Shown here: positions 9,332 to 20,928 of the stretch, piece by piece
How positions within the stretch are numbered: the stretch's first letter is position 1
Layout: each line of letters opens with the position of its first letter
From: Prochlorococcus marinus CUG1433
Lineage (GTDB): Bacteria > Cyanobacteriota > Cyanobacteriia > PCC-6307 > Cyanobiaceae
Direction: 5' to 3'
NCBI GenBank assembly: GCA_017644425.1
Contig: JAEPLN010000001.1
Span: forward strand, 744,001 to 808,000
Length of the DNA stretch: 64,000 nt
Program-made: the position numbers and the translations under genes
Notes under the pieces: model-generated
Told to the model about the DNA's origin: nothing
Seen by the model: only the letters and a program-made list of their open reading frames with translations
The model's database searches: none

Positions 9332-10153
9332 CTAAATAGCAGAAGGATAAGTCTTGGGTACATCAAGATTATCTATAGGCAATTGAGCTAAACCTCCTTG
9401 AGGAATTATTCTTTTAATTTGAATTGGGCCATATAAGGAGTTAATTTGTTTAATTTCAATTTTGTTTTCAGATGATAAAAATAATAAGGCCCAAAAAACC
9501 CCCAAACGATCTTTATCTAAATCATTTTTTACAGCAGTTTGCCATTGCTCAACTAGATATTCAAAATCTGTCCACTGTAATGCTTTTTCCCACCCATCAA
9601 TAAATTTACCTAGTGCTTTAGTGGTTTCGGGTAGTTTCTCACGATGCGCTAATGATTTCACTTGAGAAATTAAAGCTTTATCTGAATATTTTTTATTTCT
9701 TTTTCTCTTCATTAGAAGAAGGTCTTGGGTTTCTATAACTTCAGCAATAGACTCTAACTGACTTACAAGTTCTCCCAGAGTGGTTGTACGTTTGAGAATT
9801 GGTTGTGCTATTGATCTTCTCCTTAGATATTTTTCAGGATATTTTGGTATGTCAAATTCTTGGTCAATCCAATCTTGATCATCCAAGTCAAAATCATCTT
9901 CAAAATCGGAAGAATTTTCTTTGAAAACATCAGATTCCAAAACTTGAGCCTTTAAATTAACTAATACGGAAGCAGCAAAAAAAGCTTCGCTTGTCTCAGA
10001 TAAATCCTTTTGATAGGAACTTTTACTATTTGATTTGCTGCCAAAAGATTGTGAATATTGCTCTAAAAAACTATCAATTACACTTATTACATCAATATCC
10101 CATGGATCAAGATCACCTTTACCTGCGGCGTCTTGAAGAAACTTAATCAACAA
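9332..10153 (-). CDS. scpA: segregation and condensation protein A (ScpA)
   Basis: Kleisin partner of SMC in chromosome condensation. The N-terminal KFLQDAAGKGDLDPWDIDVI matches the cyanobacterial ScpA pattern, the middle is acidic and low-complexity, and the C-terminal winged-helix region (about 215-260) includes FWALLFLSSENKIEIKQ. I give the first TTG, but in-frame sequence upstream reads GPRL and resembles the conserved GPLDLLL-like start of the family, so the real start may be a rare codon further upstream (see findings). A 122-base gap then separates it from ndhD. Confidence 0.85.
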   Translation of the reverse strand: MLIKFLQDAAGKGDLDPWDIDVISVIDSFLEQYSQSFGSKSNSKSSYQKDLSETSEAFFAASVLVNLKAQVLESDVFKENSSDFEDDFDLDDQDWIDQEFDIPKYPEKYLRRRSIAQPILKRTTTLGELVSQLESIAEVIETQDLLLMKRKRNKKYSDKALISQVKSLAHREKLPETTKALGKFIDGWEKALQWTDFEYLVEQWQTAVKNDLDKDRLGVFWALLFLSSENKIEIKQINSLYGPIQIKRIIPQGGLAQLPIDNLDVPKTYPSAI

Positions 10154-10275
10154 TCTAGGCCCTAATTGTTGTCTATGAATAAGGTTGTAGTTAGATATTT
10201 TTAAATAGGCAATAACTATACATAAGATATACCCTTAATTATTTAATGCCAAACAATATCGCATAATTTTAAAAA

Positions 10276-11880
10276 TTATATAGTTGGAGCTTTTAGAATC
10301 TCATTTGTTTTAGTTCCTGAAAAAATATTTGTTTTCACAGCAGATTTAACAGCAGTTAAATCTCTATCAACTAAATTATTGATAGACGCAATGTAACTTT
10401 CAGTTACTAACCTTGGGTACAAACCTATTCCAATAATCGGTAAAAGTAAACAAGCAATAATATAAACTTCCCTTGGCTCTGCATCTATAAGTTTTCGTTC
10501 CTCCGTTAATTTAGGATTTTCTTTACCAAAGAAAATTTCTCTTAACATTGAAAGTAGATAAATAGGAGTAAGTATTACACCGATAGCAGCTAAAGAGGCC
10601 ATAACTACCCTGAAAGGAAGTGTATATACTTCATCAGTAACAAATCCTGTAAATACCATCAATTCGGAAACAAATCCACTCATACCAGGCAAGGCTAGAG
10701 AAGCAAGTGAGCAAGCAGTCCATAGGGCAAACATGATTCTCATTTTTTGTCCTACACCACTCATTTCATCAAGTTTAAGAGTCTTTGTTCTGTCATAGGT
10801 GGCACCAACAAGAAAAAATAAACTTGCACCGATTAATCCATGACTAACCATTTGCAGCATAGCTCCACTTGTTCCAAGGCTACTAAAACTCCCTATACCA
10901 ATAAGAACGAAACCCATATGACTAATCGAACTATATGCAATTTTTCTTTTAAGATTTCTTTGAGCAAAAGAAGTTAATGCAGCATAAATTATATTGACTA
11001 CCCCTAGAACTATTAATAATGGGGCAAATTGAGCATGAGCAACGGGTAATAATTGTGCATTAAATCTTAAAAGAGCATATCCTCCCATCTTTAATAAAAT
11101 ACCTGCTAGAAGCATATGAACAGGAGCTGTAGCCTCTCCATGAGCATCTGGAAGCCAAGTATGAAGAGGTACTATTGGTAGTTTCACTCCAAATGCAATT
11201 AAAAGCCCGACGTAACATAATATTTGGAATTTTTGACTAAAATCTTGAGCTGCCAAGTGAGAAAACTCAAAGTTAGGAATTTCTGTACCATAGAAACCCA
11301 TTGCTAAAGCTGCCAAAAGAATAAAGATAGAACTACCAGCTGTATAAATAATGAATTTTGTTGCTGCATATTGTCTATTTTTGCCACCCCATATAGCCAG
11401 TAATAAATAAACGGGAATTAACTCAAGTTCCCAAGTTAGAAAGAATAAAAGCATATCTTGTACTGCAAACACTGCGATTTGCCCACCATCCATAACCAAT
11501 ATCAAAAAGAAAAATAACTTTGGTTTGAACTTGACTGGCCATGCAGCAAGAACTGCTAAAGCAGTTATAAAACTAGTCAATAGTATTAACGGCATAGACA
11601 TGCCATCAGCGCCAACAGACCAAGTAAGACCTAAATCAGGGAGCCAGCTAATATTTTCTTTCAGTTGAACATTTTCATTACTAATATCAAAGCCATTTAT
11701 ATATGAACCTACAGTTATTAAAAAAGTTATTAATGCAATAGACAATGCAAACCATCTCACCTCTTTGCCGTCCCCTTTATCCGGGAAAAAAGGTATCACA
11801 AATGCACTACCAATTGGAAATAAAATTGAAGCAGATAGCCAAGGGAAATTAGACAATCCAGCTCCCAAAGTTCCCAACAT
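10276..11880 (-). CDS. ndhD: NAD(P)H-quinone oxidoreductase chain 4 (NdhD)
   Basis: Antiporter-like proton-pumping membrane subunit of NDH-1 (NuoM/ND4). About 14 hydrophobic helices; the conserved Glu in [15 protein letters not shown] and the Lys in [20 protein letters not shown] are present. I start at the ATG at 11880 ([12 protein letters not shown], 534 residues); a TTG at 11916 would add 12 residues that look less conserved. It lies downstream of ndhF on the same strand, and the pair suggests the ndhD1/ndhF1 set used for PSI cyclic flow and respiration rather than CO2-uptake paralogues; that assignment is inferred. Confidence 0.95.
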   Translation of the reverse strand: MLGTLGAGLSNFPWLSASILFPIGSAFVIPFFPDKGDGKEVRWFALSIALITFLITVGSYINGFDISNENVQLKENISWLPDLGLTWSVGADGMSMPLILLTSFITALAVLAAWPVKFKPKLFFFLILVMDGGQIAVFAVQDMLLFFLTWELELIPVYLLLAIWGGKNRQYAATKFIIYTAGSSIFILLAALAMGFYGTEIPNFEFSHLAAQDFSQKFQILCYVGLLIAFGVKLPIVPLHTWLPDAHGEATAPVHMLLAGILLKMGGYALLRFNAQLLPVAHAQFAPLLIVLGVVNIIYAALTSFAQRNLKRKIAYSSISHMGFVLIGIGSFSSLGTSGAMLQMVSHGLIGASLFFLVGATYDRTKTLKLDEMSGVGQKMRIMFALWTACSLASLALPGMSGFVSELMVFTGFVTDEVYTLPFRVVMASLAAIGVILTPIYLLSMLREIFFGKENPKLTEERKLIDAEPREVYIIACLLLPIIGIGLYPRLVTESYIASINNLVDRDLTAVKSAVKTNIFSGTKTNEILKAPTI

Positions 11881-12001
11881 TTGTGTCGCAAAATGTGTAT
11901 AAAAATAAGTACTCAATTTAATAAGAAATTTATCTTAAATAAAGTCTAGAAATTTTCTGTACTTTTTCACCCCAATGGACAGTGAAGACACACAATTGTA
12001 A

Positions 12002-14023
12002 TTAAGATACTTGAGGAGACTGAAAACCAAATATAGCAACTAGTAAAATTACGCCTCCAAAAACGATAAGCGCATAAAATTGAGCCCTACCAGTCTCAAA
12101 ATATTTTAAACCTTCTCCACTACCTAAAGTTACAAGTCCAGTAAGATTTACTACGCCATCAACCACCTTAGAATCAACCTCTAAAACTTCTTTAGCAAGT
12201 TTTCTACTACCCTTAACAAAAAGTTTTTCATTAATATCATCTAGATACCATTTATTTGATAAAAATCTATTGATGCTAGGAAACTTTTCAGCGAATAAAA
12301 CTGATAAATTAATTTTTTTCACAAAATATGCCTGATAAGCAATAATGATTCCAGCTGATGCAATAAGTACTGATGCAAGTGCTAAAGGCAAAAATTCTTT
12401 TAACTCAAAGGCTTTTGCAGCAGTCTCTGCTTCTTCAGGATCTAGTAAATTTGCAATTTTGCTATCCCAGGGAAGTCCCATAAAACCGATAATTACAGAA
12501 GGTACAGCTAAAAATACCAAGGGAAATGTCATTGACCAGGGTGACTCATGAATAGAGCCATTTTCTTCATGATCTTCTTCATTTTCTTCATCTAGGTTTG
12601 TTTTAGAGGCTAATAGGAGCTCTTTTTGCAATTCTTTATTCTCCCCTCTGAAATCTCCTTCAAATGTCAAGAAATAAAGCCTAAACATATAAAAAGCAGT
12701 CATACCAGCTGTTAGAAGTCCAACGAACCAAAAAGCTGGAAATGATATAAAAGCATTTCCTAGTATCTCGTCTTTACTCCAAAAACCTGCCAATGGGGGA
12801 ATTCCACTAATTGCCACACAACCTATTAAAAATGTTGTTGATGTATATGGCATTTTTTTTCTTAACCCACCCATCAATCGCATATCTTGAGCTAATACAG
12901 GCTGATGGCCAACTACTTCTTCCATAGCATGGATCACAGAACCAGATCCAAGAAAAAGCATTGCTTTGAAGCAAGCATGAGTAACTAGATGAAAAATTCC
13001 AGCTATTGGAGCTCCACAACCCATCGCAAGCATCATATAACCAAGCTGTGAAACAGTGCTATATGCCAAACCCTTTTTTAAATCCATTTGGGTTAAAGCT
13101 ATAGAAGCACCTAAGAAACAAGTAATGGTTCCAACTAAAGCAATAATGAACTGAATAGAAGGAAATAATGAATACAAAGGTTGAAGCCTTGCTACAAGAA
13201 ATATTCCTGCAGCAACCATTGTTGCAGCATGGATAAGGGCAGAAATAGGTGTCGGGCCTTCCATCGCATCAGGCAACCAAACATGAAGTGGAAACTGAGC
13301 AGATTTTGCCATTGGCCCTAAAAAAACTAAAAAACAAAGGAGTAAAGCAGCCCAAATGGGTATCGAATTGTCAGTAATTGATTGGGAAATTCCAGTAGCT
13401 ATTTCATTAAAATCAAAACTATTTGTAGCCCAAAATAGGCCAAGAATTCCTAGTAATAACCCAAAGTCTCCCACTCTATTAACAACAAATGCTTTTTGTG
13501 CAGCATGTGCAGCGCCATCCCTGTCATACCAAAAACCAACCAATAAATAAGAACACATCCCAACTAATTCCCAAAAAACATAAATTTCTAATAAATTCGG
13601 ACTAACTATTAATCCCATCATTGAACTACTAAATAATGCTAAATATGTAAAAAATCTGACATAACCTTTATCATGGGCCATATAACCATGAGAGTAAATC
13701 ATTACCAGCAAAGTTATAGTAGTTACTAAAGCAAGCATTACACTTCCCAATGGATCAATAACAAATCCCATTGGAATCGTGAAATCCCCAGCATTGGCCC
13801 ATACAAATAATTTTTCTACTGTTTGATAACCATTAACTTGCTCAATTAGAGCTTTATAACTAATTACTGCAGAAATCCCAACGAAAGAAATCAGACCTAC
13901 AGAAACAATTTCTCTTGAATTATTAATTTTCTTGTTAATGCTTATTAGTCCTAAGCCAGAAAGCACTGCTCCGATAAGTGGGAAAACAGGAATTAACCAG
14001 GCAATTTCTGAAGCTTGAGGCAT
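12002..14023 (-). CDS. ndhF: NAD(P)H-quinone oxidoreductase subunit 5 (NdhF)
   Basis: Largest antiporter-like subunit of NDH-1 (NuoL/ND5), 673 residues. Conserved features include the WELVGMCSYLLVGFWYDR helix, the Lys-containing AKSAQFPLHVWLPDAMEGPT segment and ACFKAMLFLGSGSVIHAM. A charged insertion near residues 465-500 (EENEEDHEENG) and a C-terminal amphipathic lateral helix region follow, as in other NdhF proteins. Start is ATG (MPQASEIAWLIPVFP). ndhD is 121 bases downstream on the same strand. The RbcR-like regulator is encoded upstream, divergent beyond the NnrU-family gene. Confidence 0.96.
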   Translation of the reverse strand: MPQASEIAWLIPVFPLIGAVLSGLGLISINKKINNSREIVSVGLISFVGISAVISYKALIEQVNGYQTVEKLFVWANAGDFTIPMGFVIDPLGSVMLALVTTITLLVMIYSHGYMAHDKGYVRFFTYLALFSSSMMGLIVSPNLLEIYVFWELVGMCSYLLVGFWYDRDGAAHAAQKAFVVNRVGDFGLLLGILGLFWATNSFDFNEIATGISQSITDNSIPIWAALLLCFLVFLGPMAKSAQFPLHVWLPDAMEGPTPISALIHAATMVAAGIFLVARLQPLYSLFPSIQFIIALVGTITCFLGASIALTQMDLKKGLAYSTVSQLGYMMLAMGCGAPIAGIFHLVTHACFKAMLFLGSGSVIHAMEEVVGHQPVLAQDMRLMGGLRKKMPYTSTTFLIGCVAISGIPPLAGFWSKDEILGNAFISFPAFWFVGLLTAGMTAFYMFRLYFLTFEGDFRGENKELQKELLLASKTNLDEENEEDHEENGSIHESPWSMTFPLVFLAVPSVIIGFMGLPWDSKIANLLDPEEAETAAKAFELKEFLPLALASVLIASAGIIIAYQAYFVKKINLSVLFAEKFPSINRFLSNKWYLDDINEKLFVKGSRKLAKEVLEVDSKVVDGVVNLTGLVTLGSGEGLKYFETGRAQFYALIVFGGVILLVAIFGFQSPQVS

Positions 14024-14056
14024 TTTTTAATGAACTTGTATTTTAATTTTAAACTG

Positions 14057-14785
14057 TCAATTGAAAAATTCCGACAAAAATGATGAATTAAATGTTTTAA
14101 CAGCAATATTTATGTATTGATGAGACCACCAAAGTACCCCTATTGCAATTAATATGCCAAGTTGAGATAACCTGAAGAATTCTCTAATCTTAAATTCTTG
14201 CCTCCCTTCAAGTATTGCCATAAAGGGGATTATGGAAGTATTTTGTTTAAACTTTTCAAATTCTTCTCCAAATCTATTTGATAATCTCTTATCCCCATGC
14301 CAGATTGCAAAAAGATGATGCAAAATTAAGCCAATAGAAGTTATTAATGTGAATGATGTCCCAAGCCATAAAGTATGAGCAACACACCAAATTATCTGAC
14401 CAAATGCTTGTGGATGTCTTGTGATTCTCATTATCCCAGTTCCATAAATTCGTACTTTAGGTTTTAAAACTGACGGAATTTCTAGCAAATTGTAAGTAGC
14501 GGGATATAAAAAAAGAAAACTTATTGCAGTTAAGATCCAAACCAACATAAAAACGAAGTTATTACCCTGTAAATTCCATAATCTGATTCCGTCATATCTA
14601 TGAGCCAAAAAATAACTAATCAAGATTACTGCCGATGGCAAACTTAAAAAAACAAAACATAACCGCCATAACCTAGGGCCCATAATAGATTCTGCTTTGA
14701 TTCTTAAAGCAGCTCCACCACTATGGATCACGGCAAAAATCAAAATCAAAAGTAAAATTATTAAAGAAGTTTTATGAGTCTCCAT
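14057..14785 (-). CDS. NnrU-family membrane protein, candidate 15-cis-zeta-carotene isomerase
   Basis: A 242-residue polytopic membrane protein with six or so helices. The NnrU-family core is visible: an early helix with HSGGAALR (near residue 21), then GTGIMRITRHPQAFGQIIW, and ILHHLFAIWHGDKRL. These histidines are the type proposed as haem ligands in plant Z-ISO, which is an NnrU-family enzyme that isomerises the central bond of zeta-carotene between the PDS and ZDS steps. The window also carries crtP, crtB and crtQ, which makes the Z-ISO reading attractive. Family membership is fairly sure; the exact function is inferred. Confidence 0.7.
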   Translation of the reverse strand: METHKTSLIILLLILIFAVIHSGGAALRIKAESIMGPRLWRLCFVFLSLPSAVILISYFLAHRYDGIRLWNLQGNNFVFMLVWILTAISFLFLYPATYNLLEIPSVLKPKVRIYGTGIMRITRHPQAFGQIIWCVAHTLWLGTSFTLITSIGLILHHLFAIWHGDKRLSNRFGEEFEKFKQNTSIIPFMAILEGRQEFKIREFFRLSQLGILIAIGVLWWSHQYINIAVKTFNSSFLSEFFN

Positions 14786-14868
14786 ATATTTAAATTATTC
14801 AAAAAATTTTTGTTCTTAACAAGAATGCTTCTAAGCATTAGAATTATAAGTAATTGTAGGCATAATAG

Positions 14869-15813
14869 ATGCCAGAATTACCATTTACTCTCGACCAATT
14901 AAGAATACTAAAAGCTATAGCAGCTCAAGGAAGTTTTAAAAAAGCTGCAGATCTCTTATACGTAACCCAACCTGCAGTAAGTTTACAAATACAAAATCTG
15001 GAAAAACAACTTGAAATCACAATTTTCGACAGAGGTGGGCGAAAGGCTCTATTGACTGAAGCAGGAAGACTATTGCTTGATTATTGCGAACGAATTTTGA
15101 ATCAATGCGACGAAGCTTGTAAAGCTATTGAAGATTTAAATAGCTTAAAAGGAGGAACTCTTGTCATTGGAGCCAGCCAAACAACTGGAACCTATTTAAT
15201 GCCGAGAATGATAGGACTATTCAGACAAAAATACCCTGACGTATCTGTTCAACTTCAAGTTCACAGTACGAGAAGAACTGGTTGGAGTGTGGCCAATGGA
15301 CAAATTGACTTAGCCATTATTGGCGGACAATTACCGGGAGAATTGGAAAATTTGCTACAAGTAATTCCATATGCAACAGATGAATTGGCATTAGTTTTAC
15401 CCTCTAAACACCCACTTTCGACCAAAAAAGAGCTTCTAAAAGAAGACTTATACAAATTAAATTTTGTAACATTAGACTCACAATCTACAACAAGAAAAGT
15501 TGTTGACAAACTTCTCCAAGATTCTGGGCTTGATATTCAAAGATTAAAAATTGAGATGGAACTTAACTCTCTTGAAGCAATAAAGAATGCAGTGCAATCA
15601 GGTTTAGGAGCTTCCTTTTTGCCTGTTGTTTCTATTGAAAGAGAATTAGCGGCTGGAACAATCCACAAAGCATTCGTTGCTGATTTAGAGGTAAAAAGAG
15701 AACTTAAATTAATTACTAATCCGTCAAGATATAAATCAAGAGCATCAGAAGTATTCAAGAAAAATATTTTGCCTCAATTTGCTAGTTTAGAAAGCCCATT
15801 AAGGCAAATATAA
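14869..15813 (+). CDS. rbcR: LysR-type transcriptional regulator, RbcR-like
   Basis: A 314-residue LysR regulator. The N-terminal winged HTH ([20 protein letters not shown] ... [12 protein letters not shown], residues 8-48) precedes an inducer-binding domain of two alpha/beta lobes ([24 protein letters not shown]). Sequence style and position beside ndhF match the cyanobacterial and plastid RbcR/Ycf30 group, which controls Rubisco and carbon-concentration genes in response to NADPH or RuBP. CmpR/NdhR-type relatives are alternatives. Start is ATG with [10 protein letters not shown], as usual for this subgroup. Confidence 0.85.
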   Translation: MPELPFTLDQLRILKAIAAQGSFKKAADLLYVTQPAVSLQIQNLEKQLEITIFDRGGRKALLTEAGRLLLDYCERILNQCDEACKAIEDLNSLKGGTLVIGASQTTGTYLMPRMIGLFRQKYPDVSVQLQVHSTRRTGWSVANGQIDLAIIGGQLPGELENLLQVIPYATDELALVLPSKHPLSTKKELLKEDLYKLNFVTLDSQSTTRKVVDKLLQDSGLDIQRLKIEMELNSLEAIKNAVQSGLGASFLPVVSIERELAAGTIHKAFVADLEVKRELKLITNPSRYKSRASEVFKKNILPQFASLESPLRQI

Positions 15814-15819
15814 ATATTA

Positions 15820-16440
15820 TCAAAACTGAATTGCTTCTTTGTTGATACCTACACCGCCGTCTTCAGCTTGTCCATCACCTTTGATGATAAATTTATTTTC
15901 ATTTACATCAGTCTGATAAACGCACTTAACTATTGGCTTATCTCTTATAGAACCAATATAAGCAAAAGTATTCATCCTTTGCTTACATTCTCTTACATCT
16001 TCATTACTAATTGCGCCCTGTTTTTGTAACACTGTCCAATTCTCTCTTCTAATAACACACCCTGGCTGAAGAGCTGGTTGCGTTACAAAACTCGTAGATG
16101 GATTTAGAGTCGTATACATTTCAACATCAATTACAAAAGCACTAGCTCCCCACTGTCTACAAAATTCAGGATCTGGAACAGCCATATCTAATTGTTGTTG
16201 ACTTGCTATATTTCCCTGCCCGCCATCTGTTGTACTTGTAATCGCGCTCCCAATACCAACTCCTAAAATTAATACTCCCGCAAGCACAGCAATAGTCCCT
16301 GTATTAAAGTTAACATTTTGTTCAGAAGAAGCAGGCAATCTATTGCTTCTTTGACCATACGAATACATATCCTTTGAATTTGGTGGATAACTTCTATTTG
16401 AGCCTCTTCTTGGCCTTCTATTTGAGGATGATCTATTCAC
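15820..16440 (-). CDS. DUF3172-like single-span membrane protein
   Basis: A 206-residue protein: an Arg/Ser-rich N-terminus (about 1-45), one transmembrane helix ([19 protein letters not shown], about 48-66) and a roughly 140-residue domain with conserved Cys and Trp ([15 protein letters not shown]). I recognise this as the cyanobacterial DUF3172 type; no function is known to me. Its start overlaps the ndhM stop by four bases, so it is probably translationally coupled to ndhM. A role connected with NDH-1 is possible only by neighbourhood. Confidence 0.75.
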   Translation of the reverse strand: MNRSSSNRRPRRGSNRSYPPNSKDMYSYGQRSNRLPASSEQNVNFNTGTIAVLAGVLILGVGIGSAITSTTDGGQGNIASQQQLDMAVPDPEFCRQWGASAFVIDVEMYTTLNPSTSFVTQPALQPGCVIRRENWTVLQKQGAISNEDVRECKQRMNTFAYIGSIRDKPIVKCVYQTDVNENKFIIKGDGQAEDGGVGINKEAIQF

Positions 16441-16784
16441 AGCACTTTATTCGTCTTTGGTAAACCCATTGAATAATTCATTACTCTACAGTCAGGGTTA
16501 TAGCTAAGCTGACCATTTTGAAGCAAAAATTTAATCAAACCTTCAATTTCTGATCCTATTTTTCGAAGTTCATAATCATCTAAATCCTTTCCAGATCTCT
16601 CTTTTATTAATTCATTGAATTTTTCATTTACTTTGTTTAGAGAATCTTCGCTCCAAATAAATTCGTTATCGGGATCTAAATCAAGAGTTAGTTTATTGGG
16701 ATGAAACTTTAATTCCTCATCTACCACTTCGGCAGTAAAAATTCTTACATGCCTAGTTGTCGATTTTAAAAGCATTTTTTCCAT
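16437..16784 (-). CDS. ndhM: NAD(P)H-quinone oxidoreductase subunit M (NdhM)
   Basis: Oxygenic-photosynthesis-specific peripheral subunit of NDH-1. The 115 residues match Ndh[14 protein letters not shown] near the start, [18 protein letters not shown] in the middle, and the conserved C-terminal [15 protein letters not shown]. Start is ATG at 16784. It overlaps the DUF3172-like gene by four bases (16437-16440). The 90-base gap to crtP upstream probably holds divergent promoters. Confidence 0.93.
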   Translation of the reverse strand: MEKMLLKSTTRHVRIFTAEVVDEELKFHPNKLTLDLDPDNEFIWSEDSLNKVNEKFNELIKERSGKDLDDYELRKIGSEIEGLIKFLLQNGQLSYNPDCRVMNYSMGLPKTNKVL

Positions 16785-16832
16785 AATTTTACGAAATAAT
16801 CAACGAAAAAAACTATTATGTTCTAACTTTAA

Positions 16833-18275
<1,443 letters not shown>

Positions 18276-18315
18276 GATTTACATTGCAGTAATTTAAAAA
18301 TTCATCTAAAACTTT

Positions 18316-19224
18316 TTGGAAAATTCAACTTCTCAACTTGATCAAGCATACGAGATATGCCGAAAAGAAACCCAAAAATGGGCTAAAACCTTTTACTTGG
18401 GAACCCTTCTGCTACCTACAGAGAAAAGAAAAGCTATTTGGGCTATTTATGTTTGGTGTAGAAGAACTGATGAAATAATGGACAGCTTAGAAGCTTCAAC
18501 TAAATCTCAAGATGAACTTTCAGATAATTTAGATGCATGGGAAGACAATACAAAGAATGTATTTAAAGGAAATATTAAGTCAGAATTAGATGCGGTTTTA
18601 TTAGATACAATCGAAAAATATCCACAAAGTATTCAACCTTACTTAGATATGATAGACGGTCAGAGGATGGATCTCACTAAATTTAGATACAAAGATTTTG
18701 ACGAATTAAAACTATATTGTTATAGAGTTGCAGGAACTGTTGGCTTAATGACTCAGAATGTCATGGGTATTGATAGCGCTTATACATCAGCTCCTTGGAG
18801 TGAAAAACCTGATCCTTCTAAAGCAGCGATAGCTCTAGGTATAGCTAATCAATTAACGAATATACTAAGAGATGTAGGAGAGGATAGACAAAGAGGTAGA
18901 ATTTATCTGCCACAAGCAGACATTGAAAAATTTCATTATTCCGAAGAAAAACTTTTAAAAGGTGAAATAAACAGCCAATGGAAGGCACTCATGAATTTTG
19001 AATTAGCAAGGGCTCGAGATTGGTTCCAAAAGTCTGAAGATGGCATTAAATGGTTATCTTCCGATGCAAGATGGCCAGTTTGGACCTCATTACGTCTTTA
19101 TAGAGGGATATTAGATTCTATTGAAAGGTTAGATTATGATGTTTTTAATAACAGAGCTTTTGTAAGAAATTCAGTTAAAGCTTTTGAAATTCCTATATCT
19201 TTTTTAATTTCTAGAATTAAATAA
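18316..19224 (+). CDS. crtB: phytoene synthase
   Basis: Condenses two geranylgeranyl diphosphates to phytoene, the first committed carotenoid step. Both Asp-rich Mg-binding motifs of the squalene/phytoene synthase family are visible: RRTDEIMDS near residue 57 and NILRDVGEDRQRGRIYLP near residue 188. The start is TTG at 18316; no ATG precedes conserved sequence. It sits 40 bases after crtP and its stop codon directly abuts the stop codon of the convergent RRM gene (19225), leaving no space for a terminator between them. Confidence 0.96.
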   Translation: MENSTSQLDQAYEICRKETQKWAKTFYLGTLLLPTEKRKAIWAIYVWCRRTDEIMDSLEASTKSQDELSDNLDAWEDNTKNVFKGNIKSELDAVLLDTIEKYPQSIQPYLDMIDGQRMDLTKFRYKDFDELKLYCYRVAGTVGLMTQNVMGIDSAYTSAPWSEKPDPSKAAIALGIANQLTNILRDVGEDRQRGRIYLPQADIEKFHYSEEKLLKGEINSQWKALMNFELARARDWFQKSEDGIKWLSSDARWPVWTSLRLYRGILDSIERLDYDVFNNRAFVRNSVKAFEIPISFLISRIK

Positions 19225-19638
19225 CTAAGCCGGTGTTTTTTGGTTTGCCAACAAATCTTTTAATTTAGATAGTTCTCCAGCCCATCTTGGATCTGGTGCT
19301 TCAAGATTAGGAGCATCACTATGTACAATTTTCTTAAAGTTTTTCCTCCTCTTCGTTGAGTTCCCGCTATTTCTTTTATTTGAAGCAGAATCTTTCTTTT
19401 CTGATAGCTCTACTCTTAATTTGGAACCATTAAATTCAAAACCGTTAAGTTTTTGGATCAATAGATTAGCATTCTCTTCATTGTTTGCAGTTGCGAAACC
19501 AAAACCCCTTGATTCCTTCGTTTCTTTATCTAAAACTGCTTTAAATCTAATTGAATCAGAGACTGATTTTAAAATTGCATCAAATTCTTTTGGATTAAAT
19601 GCTTCTGGTAAGTTGCCAATGTAAATGCGGATGCTCAT
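19225..19638 (-). CDS. RRM-domain RNA-binding protein (Rbp type)
   Basis: A 137-residue protein with one RNA recognition motif. RNP2 is IYIGNL (residues 5-10) and RNP1 is RGFGFATA (residues 44-51). Beyond the domain (about residue 82 on) is a Lys/Ser/Asn-rich linker and a short conserved-looking tail (APDPRWAGELSKLKDLL). Cyanobacterial Rbp proteins of this kind are cold-regulated or guide mRNAs to membranes; which role applies here is unknown. Convergent with crtB with adjoining stop codons. Confidence 0.9.
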   Translation of the reverse strand: MSIRIYIGNLPEAFNPKEFDAILKSVSDSIRFKAVLDKETKESRGFGFATANNEENANLLIQKLNGFEFNGSKLRVELSEKKDSASNKRNSGNSTKRRKNFKKIVHSDAPNLEAPDPRWAGELSKLKDLLANQKTPA

Positions 19639-19696
19639 AAATTTTTTAAAATGATTTTGAAGTCTAAACTTCTAAACAAAACTAAGCTATGTGTAT

Positions 19697-20914
19697 TTAA
19701 TCACATTTCGGCGCATTTTGTTTAATCCATTCCTTTGCTTTATAAATAGCTTCATCAAAATTATTTAACCTTTTATACGCAAGCTCCATTGAAAGATACT
19801 GTAAAAGCTCTCCTAATATAGGCCCATCCTTAATTTTTAAGTTTCTTTTGATTAAATTACCATTAACTAAATTTGAAGGATGAAATAATTTGTCATCATT
19901 GTCACGCCACCTATTTAGCCAATCTAACCTCAAATTTTGAGGCAAATAAAAAATAAAAGATGGTAAAAATCTCTCTAATTCTTGATGTAATTCGAATCTA
20001 TCTAATTCATTTAATTGATTAATATTTTTTTTCTCCAAGTAAAAGTGCCATTTTCGTAATAATTTAATTTTTGCAATTTGAGCTTTACTAAATTTAAATT
20101 TTTCTAAAGCCACCTCATCTAAAATCTGGGCCATAAAAAATAATGGTAAAAATTTTTCTTTTTCTTCCTTATTAAGTTCTGCATAATTAATTTTCTCTAA
20201 ATCCAAAAAAAAAGAATCTTTAGATAAATTATCAGTAACAAATATATTTAATTTTTTTATTGACAATACTGCATCAAGAGCATAGGCTCCATGTACTATT
20301 TTCTGTATTTCATAATTAATCCTCTCTTTAGCAACGAGATATAATTTCCCTTTATTTTTTTTTATAAAATCAACCAATTTTAAATCAATTTTAAAATTCA
20401 ATTCTGAAACAAATCGAAAACATCTTAATATTCGTAAAGGATCATTTAATAAATTTTTTTCAGAATGAGTTCTAAGTAAAGAATTCTCAAGATCTTTAAG
20501 ACCATTTAATGGATCAACCAAACACTTCTTATCAATTAAAAAAGCAATTGAATTAATCGAAAAGTCTCTAGAACATAAATCTCCCTCTATCGTAGATGAA
20601 ACCTGATTAGCAATATCAATATAAATATGATTAATGATAATTCTTACTACTTCTCTTTTTTCATCTAAAATTATAAATTTTGATCCAATATTATCTGCAA
20701 TCTTTTTCCCAATTTCAATTGCATTTAAAGGTACAACAATATCAAAATCTACCTTTTCAGTTACTCTTTTCAAAATAAGATCTCTTATGTAACCACCAAC
20801 TAGATATGCTCCTTTAGGTAAAAAACCTAATATTAAATCCAAATTATGAAATTTTATACTTGTTTCTAATTCATCAATTATTAGTGTATGATCTGTGTGA
20901 ATGCTATTTTTCAT
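19697..20914 (-). CDS. CCA tRNA nucleotidyltransferase / poly(A) polymerase family
   Basis: Class II nucleotidyltransferase of 405 residues that adds or repairs the tRNA 3' CCA. This matters here because the tRNA-Asn gene in this window does not encode CCA. The head domain has AYLVGGYIRDLILKR and the catalytic VDFDIVVP (two Asp); RDFSINSIAF and DPLRILRCFRF match the neck motifs. The C-terminal half is less conserved. The ATG at 20914 lies only 14 bases from the divergent ycf34 start; a later start is possible. Confidence 0.88.
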   Translation of the reverse strand: MKNSIHTDHTLIIDELETSIKFHNLDLILGFLPKGAYLVGGYIRDLILKRVTEKVDFDIVVPLNAIEIGKKIADNIGSKFIILDEKREVVRIIINHIYIDIANQVSSTIEGDLCSRDFSINSIAFLIDKKCLVDPLNGLKDLENSLLRTHSEKNLLNDPLRILRCFRFVSELNFKIDLKLVDFIKKNKGKLYLVAKERINYEIQKIVHGAYALDAVLSIKKLNIFVTDNLSKDSFFLDLEKINYAELNKEEKEKFLPLFFMAQILDEVALEKFKFSKAQIAKIKLLRKWHFYLEKKNINQLNELDRFELHQELERFLPSFIFYLPQNLRLDWLNRWRDNDDKLFHPSNLVNGNLIKRNLKIKDGPILGELLQYLSMELAYKRLNNFDEAIYKAKEWIKQNAPKCD

Positions 20915-20928
20915 TTTATTTATTAATT

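Noticed and set aside
20860-20928. In-frame N-terminal extension of ycf34
   Set aside because: It would overlap the divergent CCA-enzyme start, and Ycf34 proteins begin at MCIC.
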